Positions 34,811 to 45,350 of a DNA stretch of 64,000 bases are shown here, in pieces. This DNA comes from Streptomyces clavuligerus (GTDB lineage: Bacteria; Actinomycetota; Actinomycetes; Streptomycetales; Streptomycetaceae), in contig NZ_CP027858.1 of NCBI RefSeq assembly GCF_005519465.1, positions 5,084,001-5,148,000 on the forward strand, read 5' to 3'. Both the position numbers and the translations under genes were made by a program. Within the stretch, counting starts at the first letter, position 1, and every line of letters begins with the position of its first letter. The notes beneath the pieces were generated by a model. It saw only the letters and a program-made list of their open reading frames with translations, had not been told where the DNA came from and made no database searches.

Positions 34811-36172
34811 GTGGAGCAGGCCGACAGCGGCGTGGAGCCGGCCGGAGGGGCCGGGGACGCCGCGGAGGCGCTCGACCGGCCGTTGCCGGACGGCGTACGG
34901 CGCAGGGTCGTCGCGCTGGTCGCGGACGCCTTCGGCGGGCTCACCGTCCCGGAGCTGCCCGCCCAGCTCCGGCAGTACGCCCGTTTCACCCCCTCCCGGC
35001 GCGCCCGGTTCGCGGGCAACGCCATGGCCGCCGCGCTGGAGAGCGACCCCGTCTTCCGGCAGCGCATCGGCGAGCGGCTGTCCCGGACCCAGCCCGAGCT
35101 GTGCTCCGCGCTGGTCGCCGGGGCGCCGCCCGCCGCCGCCGACCCCCTCGACGTCGCCGCCACCGCCTATGTGCTCCGCCCGCCGGGCTGGGTGAAGCTG
35201 GTGGAGGCCGCGGGCGAGGAGGCCGAGCGCGCCGACGCCGAGCGCGCCGACGAGGCCGGGCGGCGCGAGCTGGAGCGGCTGCGCGAGGAGCTGGCCGAGG
35301 CCCGTGACCACGCCCGGGGCGAGACCGAGCGGCTCCGCGGCGAGCTGGACACCGTCCGCAAGGAGGCCGAGGCGCTGCGCCGCAGGATGCGCGGCGCCCA
35401 GAGCGACCTCAAGCGCGGCGAGGCGGCCCTGCGCCGGGCCCTGGCCGAGGTCGACACCGTCCGGGCCGAGGGCGCGGCCCAGCTCTCCGCGGCGGAGAGC
35501 GAGAACCGCCGGCTCAAGGCCCGCCTCGGCGAGGCGGAGGCCGCCGTGGAGGCCGGGCGCAGGGCCGCCCGCGAGGGGCGCTCCGTCGAGGACATGCGGC
35601 TGCGGCTGCTGCTCGACACCGTGCTGGAGTCCGCCCAGGGCCTCCGCCGCGAACTGGCGCTGCCACCGGCCTCCATACATCCGGCCGACACCGTCGACGC
35701 GGTCGCGCCGGGCCGGATGTCCCCCAAGGACATCGCCGCCCGCGCGCTCTCGGAGACCGACCCGGCCCTCCTCGACCAGCTTCTCGCGCTGCCGCAGACC
35801 CATCTCGTGGTGGACGGCTACAACGTCACCAAGACCGGCTACCCCACCATGCCGCTGGAGAAGCAGCGACTGCGTCTCCTCGGCGGGCTCTCGGTGCTGG
35901 CCGCGCAGAGCGGGGCGGAGATCACCTGTGTCTTCGACGGGGCGGAGCTGGCGGCCCCGGTGCTGCTCGCCCCGCCGCGCGGGGTGCGGGTGCTCTTCTC
36001 GAAGCCGGGCGTCACCGCCGACGAGCTGATCCGCCAGCTCGTCCGGGCGGAGCCTCCCGGGCGGCCCGTGGTCGTGGTGTCGACCGACCGCGAGGTGGCC
36101 GACGGGGTGGCCAGGGCCGGGGCCCGGCCGGTCGCCTCGGTGATGCTGCTGAAACGGCTCTCCAGGGTCTGA
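34811..36172 (+). CDS. NYN (YacP/Rae1-like) domain RNA-binding protein with coiled coil
   Basis: 453 residues. N-terminal helical region (1-130), a long charged coiled coil rich in E, R, A and L (about 135-270), and a C-terminal NYN/PIN-like domain starting at THLVVDGYNVTKTGYP with acidic residues in VVDGYN, TCVFDGAE and VVSTDREVADGV that would bind the catalytic metal. Likely ribonuclease or RNA-binding protein. GTG start; follows the zinc ribbon closely. Confidence 0.88.
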   Translation: MEQADSGVEPAGGAGDAAEALDRPLPDGVRRRVVALVADAFGGLTVPELPAQLRQYARFTPSRRARFAGNAMAAALESDPVFRQRIGERLSRTQPELCSALVAGAPPAAADPLDVAATAYVLRPPGWVKLVEAAGEEAERADAERADEAGRRELERLREELAEARDHARGETERLRGELDTVRKEAEALRRRMRGAQSDLKRGEAALRRALAEVDTVRAEGAAQLSAAESENRRLKARLGEAEAAVEAGRRAAREGRSVEDMRLRLLLDTVLESAQGLRRELALPPASIHPADTVDAVAPGRMSPKDIAARALSETDPALLDQLLALPQTHLVVDGYNVTKTGYPTMPLEKQRLRLLGGLSVLAAQSGAEITCVFDGAELAAPVLLAPPRGVRVLFSKPGVTADELIRQLVRAEPPGRPVVVVSTDREVADGVARAGARPVASVMLLKRLSRV

Positions 36173-36357
36173 GACCCGGCCGCCGGGCCGCCGGGGCGGA
36201 CCGCACGACGCGTCCGGCCGTGCGACCGCGCGTCAGCGCCCGTCGCCGATCGTGGACTTGTGGTGGACGCGGAGTGAAGTCCTCGCGGCGGCAGTGCCGT
36301 TGTCCGTGGGGCGCGGGTAAAGAATGGTCTCCCGGCCGGATTTTTTCCCGGCGGGAT

Positions 36358-36387
36358 TTGAAGTGATCACAAGAACGTCACTAAGGT
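36358..36387 (+). promoter_or_regulatory. Promoter for the first NlpC/P60 gene
   Basis: -35 TTGAAG at 36358-36363, 18-base spacer, -10 TAAGGT at 36382-36387. The palindrome GTGATCAC (36363-36370) overlaps the -35 and spacer. The implied leader is about 160 bases and could hold RNA-level control. The rest of the 36173-36357 stretch has no gene I can support. Confidence 0.5.
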
Positions 36388-36556
36388 CAGGCGTCGAACC
36401 TTCGCGCGGTCGATCATCCATCCGGGATGGCAGCGAAGGGCCGCCGAGTCCGTGCGCGCACACCGGCCGAGTGCGGGATGCGAGGGCGCGCGGAGCCGGA
36501 GCCGCAAGGACCGGGCTCCCCGGTAGGCGGCTCAGAGGAAGAAGGAGCCGTCCTCC

Positions 36557-37642
36557 GTGGCGTCCCACCGTCGTCCCAAGCAGCCGAGCCGCGCCCGGGT
36601 CACCGTGCTCACCGCGACCGCTGCCGCCGCCGTGGCCCTGACCTCCCAGACCGCCCAGGCCGACCCCAAGCCCGGCAAGGACGCGGTCAAGGAGAAGGTC
36701 GACAAGCTCTACACGGAGGCCGAGCGCGCCACCGAGAAGCTCAACGGCGCCAAGGAGCAGCAGGGCAAGCTCCAGAAGCAGGTCGACGCGCTCCAGGACC
36801 GGGTCGCCCGCGGCCAGGACGAGCTGAACGAGCTGCGGGACGCCCTCGGTTCGGTGGCCAGCGCCCAGTACCGCTCCGGCGGCATGGACCCGGCGCTCCA
36901 GCTCTTCCTCTCCTCCGACCCGGACGACTACCTCGACCAGGCGTCCGCGCTGGACCAGCTCGGCGCCAAGCAGACCGAGGCGATCAGCGACATCCAGGCC
37001 AAGCAGCGCACCCTGGCCCAGCAGCGCGAGGAGGCCCAGGAGAAGCTGGGCGACCTCGCCGACACCCGCAAGGAGCTGGGTTCCAAGAAGCGCGAGGTGC
37101 AGGGGAAGCTGGCCGAGGCGCAGCAGCTCCTCAACACCCTCACCGCGCAGGAGCGGGCCGAGCTGAAGCGGGTCGAGCAGGAGCGCGCCGACCGCGCCCA
37201 GGCCCGGGCCGAGCTGGCCGCGAAGGGCAGCGGCGGGGACAGCTCGGGACGGGAGAGCGCCGGTCGGCCGACGGGGGCGGCCAAGCCCGCGTCCGGCCGG
37301 GTCTCGTCCGCGTACGGCGCCGCCCAGAGCAAGATCGGATCGCCGTATGTCTACGGCGCGTCCGGCCCCAACTCGTTCGACTGCTCCGGCTTCACCTCCT
37401 GGGCCTTCGCCCAGGCCGACGTCGCCATCCCGCGCACCTCCCAGGCGCAGGCCCAGATCGGCACCCGGATCAGCTCGCAGGCCGATCTCCGCGTCGGCGA
37501 CCTGGTGTTCTTCTACTCCGATCTGCACCACGTCGGCTTCTACGCGGGCGACGGCCAGATCCTGCACTCCCCGCGCACCGGCGCGGTGGTGCGGTACGAG
37601 TCCATCGACAACATGCCGTACCAGTTCGGGGTGCGGGTCTGA
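36557..37642 (+). CDS. NlpC/P60 endopeptidase with coiled coil, RipA/CwlO type
   Basis: 361 residues. Sec signal peptide (cleavage near TAQA-DP, about residue 35), a long coiled coil (about 40-215, FtsX-interacting type in CwlO/RipC relatives), a linker, and a C-terminal NlpC/P60 domain with catalytic Cys in NSFDCSGFTSWAF and His in DLHHVGFYAGDG. Cuts peptide stems in peptidoglycan. GTG start with GAAGGAG ten bases upstream. A paralogue follows in tandem. Confidence 0.95.
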   Translation: MASHRRPKQPSRARVTVLTATAAAAVALTSQTAQADPKPGKDAVKEKVDKLYTEAERATEKLNGAKEQQGKLQKQVDALQDRVARGQDELNELRDALGSVASAQYRSGGMDPALQLFLSSDPDDYLDQASALDQLGAKQTEAISDIQAKQRTLAQQREEAQEKLGDLADTRKELGSKKREVQGKLAEAQQLLNTLTAQERAELKRVEQERADRAQARAELAAKGSGGDSSGRESAGRPTGAAKPASGRVSSAYGAAQSKIGSPYVYGASGPNSFDCSGFTSWAFAQADVAIPRTSQAQAQIGTRISSQADLRVGDLVFFYSDLHHVGFYAGDGQILHSPRTGAVVRYESIDNMPYQFGVRV

Positions 37643-37726
37643 CGCGGTACCGCCCCGCGTTCGCTCCGTACGGCGGCGCGCCCGCGCCCGCCCCTACCGC
37701 CTGACCCGCCCGCGCCGTCGACCGAC

Positions 37727-37806
37727 CGACGCTCCGACCGGCCGGCCGACGCTCCGACCGGTCGGCCGACGCTCCGACCGGTCGGCTGACGGTCCGACCA
37801 GCCGTC
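37727..37806. repeat. 20-bp tandem repeat, four copies
   Basis: Units of CGACGCTCCGACCGGTCGGC at 37727-37746, 37747-37766, 37767-37786 and a degenerate fourth at 37787-37806. Each contains the dyad CCGACCGGTCGG. It lies in the 340-base gap between the two NlpC/P60 genes, which otherwise holds only the terminator and leader. Confidence 0.85.
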
Positions 37807-37839
37807 CGATCGGGCGAATTCGCGTCCCGCGCCCTGATG

Positions 37840-37882
37840 CCGCGCCCCACCGGTGACCTGTGGTCTCACCGGTGGGGCGCGG
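37840..37882 (+). terminator. Terminator between the two NlpC/P60 genes
   Basis: Perfect 17-bp stem (37840-37856 and 37866-37882) with a nine-base loop, 103 bases before the second gene. Confidence 0.85.
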
Positions 37883-37984
37883 TCGCGCGTGCCCCCCGAG
37901 GTCTTTGGCCGCTCCGTGGTCGCCCGGCTACTGTCTGCCGCGCACCAGACCGGCCCCTCGTCCTCGCGGAAGGGAGCGCTATCC

Positions 37985-39001
37985 GTGGCGTCCCATCGAC
38001 GGCCCTCACCGCCCACCCACCGTGCCGCCGTGCTGTCCGCCGCCGCGGCCACGGCCGCCGTGGCCCTCGGGACCACCCCGGCGGGCGCGGACCCGGGCGA
38101 CTCCCCGAGGAGCGCCCGTGCCGCCGTGGACCGGCTGTTCGCCGACGCCGAGCGCGCCACCGAGCGCTACAACGAGGCGGGCGAACGGGTCGCCCGGCTA
38201 CGCACGGCGGTGGCGCGCGCCCGGGACGGCGTGGCGCGCGGCCAGGAACGCGTCAACCGGATGCGGCAGGCGCTGGGCGCGGTCGCGATGGCGCAGTACC
38301 GCTCCGGCAGCATGGACCCCACCCTCGACCTGCTCTTCTCCGCGGACCCCGAGAGTTATCTCGCCGGGGCGGAGATGCTGGAACGGCTCGGTGAACGCCA
38401 GCACTCCGTGCTCCACGACCTCCGCCATCTCCAGCGCGAGCTGCGGCAGACCCGCGTCGAGGCCGTACGGGACCTCGCCGAGCTGGAACGCGGACGGCGC
38501 GACCTCGCCCGGAACAAGCGGGTGGTCGAACGGAAGCTCGCCGCCGCCCGCACCCTCCTCAACTCGCTCTCCGCGCCGGAACGGGACGCGTACGACCGGG
38601 CCTCCCGCAGCGGGCGGACCGAGCTGCCCGACCTCCCCGGAGCGGTCCCCGCGTCCGGCAGGGCGGGGGTCGCGCTGCGCGCCGCGCAGGGGGCGCTCGG
38701 CCGCCCCTACATCTGGGGCGCCACCGGGCCCGCCGGTTTCGACTGCTCCGGGCTCGTCCAGTGGTCCTACGCCCAGGCGGGCGTGGCCCTGCCCCGCACC
38801 TCCCAGGCCCAGCGCTTCGCCGGGCGCCCCGTCCCGCTCTCCCAGGCCCAGCCCGGAGACCTGATCACCTACCGGGCCGACGCCAGCCACATCGGCCTGT
38901 ACGCGGGCAACGGCCGGGTCCTCCACGCGCCCTACCCGGGGGCGGCGGTGCGGTACGACCCCGTGGGCATGATGCCCATCACCGCCGTGACCCGGGTCTG
39001 A
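37985..39001 (+). CDS. NlpC/P60 endopeptidase, tandem paralogue
   Basis: 338 residues, same plan as the gene before it: signal peptide (cleavage near PAGA-DP), coiled coil (about 45-210) with the matching MAQYRSGSMDPTLDLLFS segment, then NlpC/P60 with Cys in AGFDCSGLVQWSY and His in DASHIGLYAGNG. GTG start with GGGAG upstream. It arose by tandem duplication; separate terminator and leader suggest separate regulation. Confidence 0.95.
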   Translation: MASHRRPSPPTHRAAVLSAAAATAAVALGTTPAGADPGDSPRSARAAVDRLFADAERATERYNEAGERVARLRTAVARARDGVARGQERVNRMRQALGAVAMAQYRSGSMDPTLDLLFSADPESYLAGAEMLERLGERQHSVLHDLRHLQRELRQTRVEAVRDLAELERGRRDLARNKRVVERKLAAARTLLNSLSAPERDAYDRASRSGRTELPDLPGAVPASGRAGVALRAAQGALGRPYIWGATGPAGFDCSGLVQWSYAQAGVALPRTSQAQRFAGRPVPLSQAQPGDLITYRADASHIGLYAGNGRVLHAPYPGAAVRYDPVGMMPITAVTRV

Positions 39002-39152
39002 CGGCATCACCCCGGCCGGTGACGGACCCGCCGCCGGTTTCCGTACAGGGGTACGGGGGCGGGTCCGGCGCCCGTCGGCCCGGAGGAGCCCGTACGGGGG
39101 GACCGTCCGCGAGCGGCACCCGGCGGGCACGGCGTTCCGTACGATCGGCAGG

Positions 39153-40388
39153 GTGGCCCTTCACCGGCGCGCGGCGCGTGCGAGACGACGAACGGCGGCG
39201 GGGCTGCTCGCCGCCGCGGCCGTGCTGCCTCTGGCCCTCCTCCCCGGATGCGCCGCGCCCGCGCCGCCCGACACGGCGACGGCCGACATCCAGCGGCTGC
39301 TCGACACCCGGGCGGCGGCCCTGCTCGCCCGGGACGAGTCCGCCTATCTGTCCGTGCTGGCCCCGGGGGCCACGGGGCTGCGGCAGGCGGAGCGGCGCCG
39401 GTTCCGCGGGCTGGCGGAGGTGCCGCTCGGTGGCTGGACCTACCGGATCGGCACGGTCGAACGGCGCGACGGCGGGCGCGGTGCCGTCGCCGAGGCCGAA
39501 CTCGGCTTCCGGTTCGACGGCTACGACACCGGCCCCGTCACCGCCGCCCGCACGCTGGAGCTGGCCCGCCACGGCGAAGGGTGGCGGATCACCGCGGACC
39601 GTCCGGCCGACGGAGCGGCCGCACACCTCTGGGACCAGGGCGAGGTCCGGGCGGTCCGGGGCGACCACAGTCTGGTGCTCGGCGTCGGGCAGAGCAGGGA
39701 CCGGCTCCGCTCGATCGCCCGGACCGCCGACCGCTCGGTGCCCGCCGTCTCCCGCTCCTGGCCGTCCCCCTGGGCGGGCCGGGTCGTCGTCCTGGTCCCC
39801 GCCTCGCTGGACGACATGGGCGCGCTGCTGGGGGCGCCCGCGGCGGGCTACCGGGGGATCGCGGCCGTCACCACGGGGGCGACCGGCGAACAGGGCGGGG
39901 TCCCGGCGGACCGGGTGATCGTCAACCCGGAGGCGTACGGGGCGCTCGGCGAGTTCGGCAAGGAGATCGTGCTGACGCACGAGACCACGCATGTCGCCAC
40001 CCGGGCGCAGACGTCGGCGTCCACGCCGATGTGGCTCTCCGAGGGCTTCGCCGACTGGGTGGCCTACCGCGCCAGCGGACGCCCGGCGGGCCGGATCGCC
40101 CCCGAGCTGCGGAGCGCGGTGCTGCGGGGCGAGGTGCCGGGGGAGCTGCCCGCGAACGAGGACTTCTCCTTCACGGGCGACGCGGATGCGCTCGCGCGGG
40201 CGTACGAGGGGGGCTGGCTCGCGTGCGAACTGATCACCGAACGCTGGGGCACGGACAAACTGCTCGCCCTCTACCGCGAATCCGCCCGCACCCCCCTCCC
40301 CACGGCCCTCTCCCACGTCCTCGCCACCACCCCCACCACCTTCACCACCACCTGGCGCACCTACCTCACCACGCGCCTCACCGCCTGA
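39153..40388 (+). CDS. Lipoprotein with gluzincin-type metallopeptidase motif
   Basis: 411 residues. Lipobox LLPGC near residue 33; NTF2-like region (about 45-170) followed by a peptidase-MA-like domain with His276-Glu-Thr-Thr-His280 and a third ligand Glu297 in SEGFADWVAY. Extracytoplasmic zinc protease or inactive relative. TACGAT (39140-39145) lies seven bases before GTG 39153, suggesting leaderless transcription. Confidence 0.85.
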   Translation: MALHRRAARARRRTAAGLLAAAAVLPLALLPGCAAPAPPDTATADIQRLLDTRAAALLARDESAYLSVLAPGATGLRQAERRRFRGLAEVPLGGWTYRIGTVERRDGGRGAVAEAELGFRFDGYDTGPVTAARTLELARHGEGWRITADRPADGAAAHLWDQGEVRAVRGDHSLVLGVGQSRDRLRSIARTADRSVPAVSRSWPSPWAGRVVVLVPASLDDMGALLGAPAAGYRGIAAVTTGATGEQGGVPADRVIVNPEAYGALGEFGKEIVLTHETTHVATRAQTSASTPMWLSEGFADWVAYRASGRPAGRIAPELRSAVLRGEVPGELPANEDFSFTGDADALARAYEGGWLACELITERWGTDKLLALYRESARTPLPTALSHVLATTPTTFTTTWRTYLTTRLTA

Positions 40389-41032
40389 CCGCGAGCCCCG
40401 AGGAGGGCGGCCCACCCCGCCGCGCCGCGACGGCGCGGGCGTGAGAGGGGGCGGGCCCTTTTTCCGCCGCGTCGGCGGGGTCGATGATGGTGGTGTCCGG
40501 CGGTGCCGGGTGGGCTTGGCCGCAGTGGTGCGGGTGTGAGAGGGGGCGTGCCCTTCTCTTCCCGCCGCGTCGGCGGGGGCCGCGACGGTGGTGTTCGGCG
40601 GTGCCGAGCGGGCCTGGCCGATGCCCGCACCTCGTGGGGCGGCGCGGGTGTGAGAGGGGGCGGGCCCTTCTCTTCCCGCCGCGATGGCGGGGGCTGTGAT
40701 GGCGGTGTCCGGCGGTGCCAAACTCTGTGGTGCCGTAGGGCTGCGGGAGGGCCGACGGTTCGGCCTTCCCGTTCCGCCGCGACGGCGGGGTCGATGATGG
40801 TGGTGTTCGGCGGTGCCGGGCGGGCTTGGCCGATGCCCGCACCTCGTGGGGCGGCGCGGGTGTGAGAGGGGGCGTGCCCTTCTCTTCCCGCCGCGTCGGC
40901 GGGGGCCGTGACGGTGGTGTCCGGCGGTGCCGAACTCTGTGGTGCCGTAGGGCTGCGGGAGGGTCGACGGTTCGGCCTTCCCGTTCCGCCGCGTCGGCGG
41001 GGCCGGGCGGCCCGGCCGATGTTCGTGCGCCG
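40389..41032. repeat. Tandem repeat block, locus B
   Basis: About 640 bp of non-coding repeats. Units beginning GTGAGAGGGGGCG start at 40441, 40536, 40650 and 40862. A higher-order 212-bp duplication is clear (40650 onward against 40862 onward; the sub-unit AACTCTGTGGTGCCGTAGGG recurs with the same offset near 40720 and 40932). Each unit contains TTCCCGCCGCGTCGGCGGGG and GGCGGTGCCG, as in the 25.3-25.7 kb block. Runs in opposite frames look like arginine-rich protein but are repeat artefacts. Confidence 0.85.
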
Positions 41033-42226
41033 TCATGCTCGGCCGACGGCGGTGCGCGGGGCGCGGGACTCCGCTCCGGCGCGCCGCAGCGCGCCCGCCG
41101 CGTACAGCGTCGCCGCGACGAGCAGCCCGTTCCGCAGGAACAGCAGACCGACCCCCCAGGGCGTACTCGCGGTGACCTCCGCGAAGAAGACGGGGAACTC
41201 CAGCACCGTCACGCCCGTCGCGACGAGGACGAGCCCCGCCGCGCGGCCCATCCGGCTCGCCCCGGCGCACAGACACATCGCGGCCAGCCCGACCAGCCAC
41301 AGCATGTACTGCGGGCTGATCACCCGGCTGGTCGTCGTGAAGAGCAGCACCGCGGCGAAGGCCGCGTCCTCCACCGGCCACGCCCGCGCCCGCCGCCGCC
41401 ACAGCAGCAGCCAGCCGAGCGCCGCCCCCGCGAGGCCCAGCGCCAGGGCCGACACCAGCGGCACACCGGGGCCCAGGAACTCGACCGAGCCGTAGTGCAG
41501 CAGTACCCGCCCGTCCCAGCCGAGATACCGCGCCCCGTGGAAGACGAGCCCGCCCAGCGACTCGATCTCCGTCCCTCGGTCGCGCTGCGCCGTCAGGAAG
41601 GCCCAGCCCCCGGGCAGCGCCAGCAGCGGCAGCGCCACCCCCGCCGCGACGGCCGCCGCCGCGCCGAGGGCCAGGCGGGTGGCCCGTCCCCGTTCCACCC
41701 CCGTCAGCAACAGCAGCGGCCAGACCTTGAGCAGCGCCCCGAGCCCCGCCAGCGCCCCCAGCACCCGCGGCCGTCCCGCGCCGAGCACCAGCGCGGCCAC
41801 CGCGACCGCCGTGACCATCAGGTCGTACCGGGCGTACGCGGTCGGCCCGAGCAGCGGCACGCCCACGACCCACACCCACACACCGCGCACGGACCCGCCG
41901 GGCCGCCGTCCCGCGTACCCCAGCAGCGCCTGGACCACCCCGTCGCACAGGAACACCAGAACGAAGAAGGCCGCCGCGTAGTCCAGGAACGGCAGGACGG
42001 CGGGGGCGAGCAGCACCGGCCCGGCGCCCGGCGGGTACTGCCAGGTCACGTCGCCGACCGGGAAGGAACCGGAGCGCAGGGTCTCGTACCACCCCCGGTA
42101 GATCACCGAGACATCGGCGGTCACGTCCGGCCCCGGGAAGTCGACCACCCCGAAGACGCACGCCAGCAGTACCGCCCTGCTGAGAATCCACACCGTGAGC
42201 CCGGTGGAGCCGAGCACGCCTCTCAT
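41033..42226 (-). CDS. GT87-family (DUF2029) membrane glycosyltransferase
   Basis: 397 residues with roughly ten hydrophobic helices. GT-C topology: an early loop with acidic residues (YRGWYETLRSGSFPVGDVTWQYPPG) typical of polyprenyl-phosphate-mannose-dependent mannosyltransferases. Probably adds mannose to a lipid-linked acceptor outside the membrane. Divergent from the pimB-like gene, which supports a role in phosphatidylinositol-mannoside or related glycolipid synthesis. Confidence 0.85.
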   Translation of the reverse strand: MRGVLGSTGLTVWILSRAVLLACVFGVVDFPGPDVTADVSVIYRGWYETLRSGSFPVGDVTWQYPPGAGPVLLAPAVLPFLDYAAAFFVLVFLCDGVVQALLGYAGRRPGGSVRGVWVWVVGVPLLGPTAYARYDLMVTAVAVAALVLGAGRPRVLGALAGLGALLKVWPLLLLTGVERGRATRLALGAAAAVAAGVALPLLALPGGWAFLTAQRDRGTEIESLGGLVFHGARYLGWDGRVLLHYGSVEFLGPGVPLVSALALGLAGAALGWLLLWRRRARAWPVEDAAFAAVLLFTTTSRVISPQYMLWLVGLAAMCLCAGASRMGRAAGLVLVATGVTVLEFPVFFAEVTASTPWGVGLLFLRNGLLVAATLYAAGALRRAGAESRAPRTAVGRA

Positions 42227-42362
42227 GACCGACCAAATCCCGCCGTTTCACCCCGTTTCGGCACTCATGATGCCGTCCGCGTCCCCGCCCCGCGACTGGA
42301 GGACATCCCCCCGGACGGGTCCGTTCGGCGCCCCGTCCGGACTTCGGTACTGTCGGCGAACG

Positions 42363-43505
42363 ATGCACAAGACCCTGATCGTGACCAACGACTTCCCGCC
42401 CCGCCCCGGTGGCATCCAGGCTTTTCTGCACAACATGGCGCTGCGCCTGGACCCGGACCGGCTCGTCGTCTACGCCTCCACCTGGAAGCACGGCCGTGAG
42501 GGCCGGGAGGCGACCGCCGCGTTCGACGCGGAGCAGCCCTTCACCGTCGTCCGCGACCGCACGACGATGCTGCTGCCCACGCCCCGGGTCACCCGCCGCG
42601 CCGCCGGACTGCTGCGGGAGCACGGCTGCGAGTCGGTCTGGTTCGGCGCGGCGGCCCCCCTCGGGCTGATGGCCCCGGCGCTGCGCCGGGCCGGTGCCCG
42701 CAGACTGGTCGCGACCTCGCACGGGCACGAGGCGGGCTGGGCCCAGCTCCCGGCGGCGCGCGGGACGCTGCGCCGGATCGGGGAGGGCACGGACACGATC
42801 ACCTATCTCGGCGAGTACACCCGTTCCCGGATCGCCGCCGCCCTCACCCCGCAGGCCGCCGCCCGGATGGTCCAGCTCCCGCCGGGCGTGGACGAGAAGA
42901 CCTTCCACCCCGGCTCCGGCGGCGCGCTCGTCCGTGAGCGGCTCGGGCTCAGCGACCGTCCGGTGGTGGTCTGCGTCTCCCGGCTGGTGCCGCGCAAGGG
43001 CCAGGACACCCTGATCCGGGCCCTGCCCGCCATCCTGGCGAAGGTCCCGGACACCGTCCTGCTGATCGTCGGCGGCGGGCCGTACGAGAAGGAGCTGCGC
43101 GCCCTCGCCGACAACACCGGCGTCGCCGCGTCCGTCCGCTTCACCGGCGCGGTCCCCTGGGCGGAGCTGCCCGCCCACTACGGCGCGGGCGACGTCTTCG
43201 CCATGCCCTGCCGCACCCGCCGGGGCGGTCTCGACGTCGAAGGGCTCGGGATCGTCTATCTGGAGGCGTCCGCCACCGGGCTCCCGGTCGTCGCGGGCGA
43301 CTCCGGCGGCGCCCCGGACGCGGTCCTCGACGGCGAGACGGGCTGGGTGGTCCGGGGCGGTTCCCCCGAGGAGTCGGCCGACCGGATCGTGGCCCTGCTC
43401 CAGGACCCCGAGCTGCGGCGCCGGATGGGGGAGCGGGGGCGGCGCTGGGTCGAGGAGAAGTGGCGCTGGGACCTGCTGGCGGGGACGCTGCGCGAGCTGC
43501 TCTGA
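42363..43505 (+). CDS. pimB: GT4 glycosyltransferase, PimB-like
   Basis: 380 residues. GT-B fold: N-terminal DFPPRPGGIQAFLHNMAL, HGHEAGWAQLP, second-domain VSRLVPRKGQDTLIRALP, and EGLGIVYLEASATGLPVVAGDSGG with the E(x7)E nucleotide-sugar motif. Closest in pattern to GDP-mannose-dependent phosphatidylinositol mannosyltransferase PimB of actinobacteria. TACTGT (42348-42353) lies nine bases before ATG 42363, so the leader is very short or absent. Confidence 0.88.
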   Translation: MHKTLIVTNDFPPRPGGIQAFLHNMALRLDPDRLVVYASTWKHGREGREATAAFDAEQPFTVVRDRTTMLLPTPRVTRRAAGLLREHGCESVWFGAAAPLGLMAPALRRAGARRLVATSHGHEAGWAQLPAARGTLRRIGEGTDTITYLGEYTRSRIAAALTPQAAARMVQLPPGVDEKTFHPGSGGALVRERLGLSDRPVVVCVSRLVPRKGQDTLIRALPAILAKVPDTVLLIVGGGPYEKELRALADNTGVAASVRFTGAVPWAELPAHYGAGDVFAMPCRTRRGGLDVEGLGIVYLEASATGLPVVAGDSGGAPDAVLDGETGWVVRGGSPEESADRIVALLQDPELRRRMGERGRRWVEEKWRWDLLAGTLRELL

Positions 43506-45305
<1,800 letters not shown>

Positions 45306-45350
45306 CCCCGGCCGTCGCCGGAGCCCCGGCGGGCCCGCCGACGGGGCGGG

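Noticed and set aside
36363..36381. GTGATCAC ... GTCAC near the NlpC/P60 promoter as a Crp site.
   Set aside because: The half-site spacing does not match the GTG-N6-GNCAC form; kept only as an unassigned palindrome.
36388..36556. A cyclic-di-AMP (ydaO-type) riboswitch before the NlpC/P60 gene.
   Set aside because: The leader lacks the GGGGGA and GGGGCGAA-type core segments I would expect; only the genomic context is suggestive.
25352..41030. The tandem repeat blocks at 25.3 kb and 40.4 kb as CRISPR arrays.
   Set aside because: Units are long, imperfect and directly abutting, with no unique spacers of constant length and no cas genes nearby.
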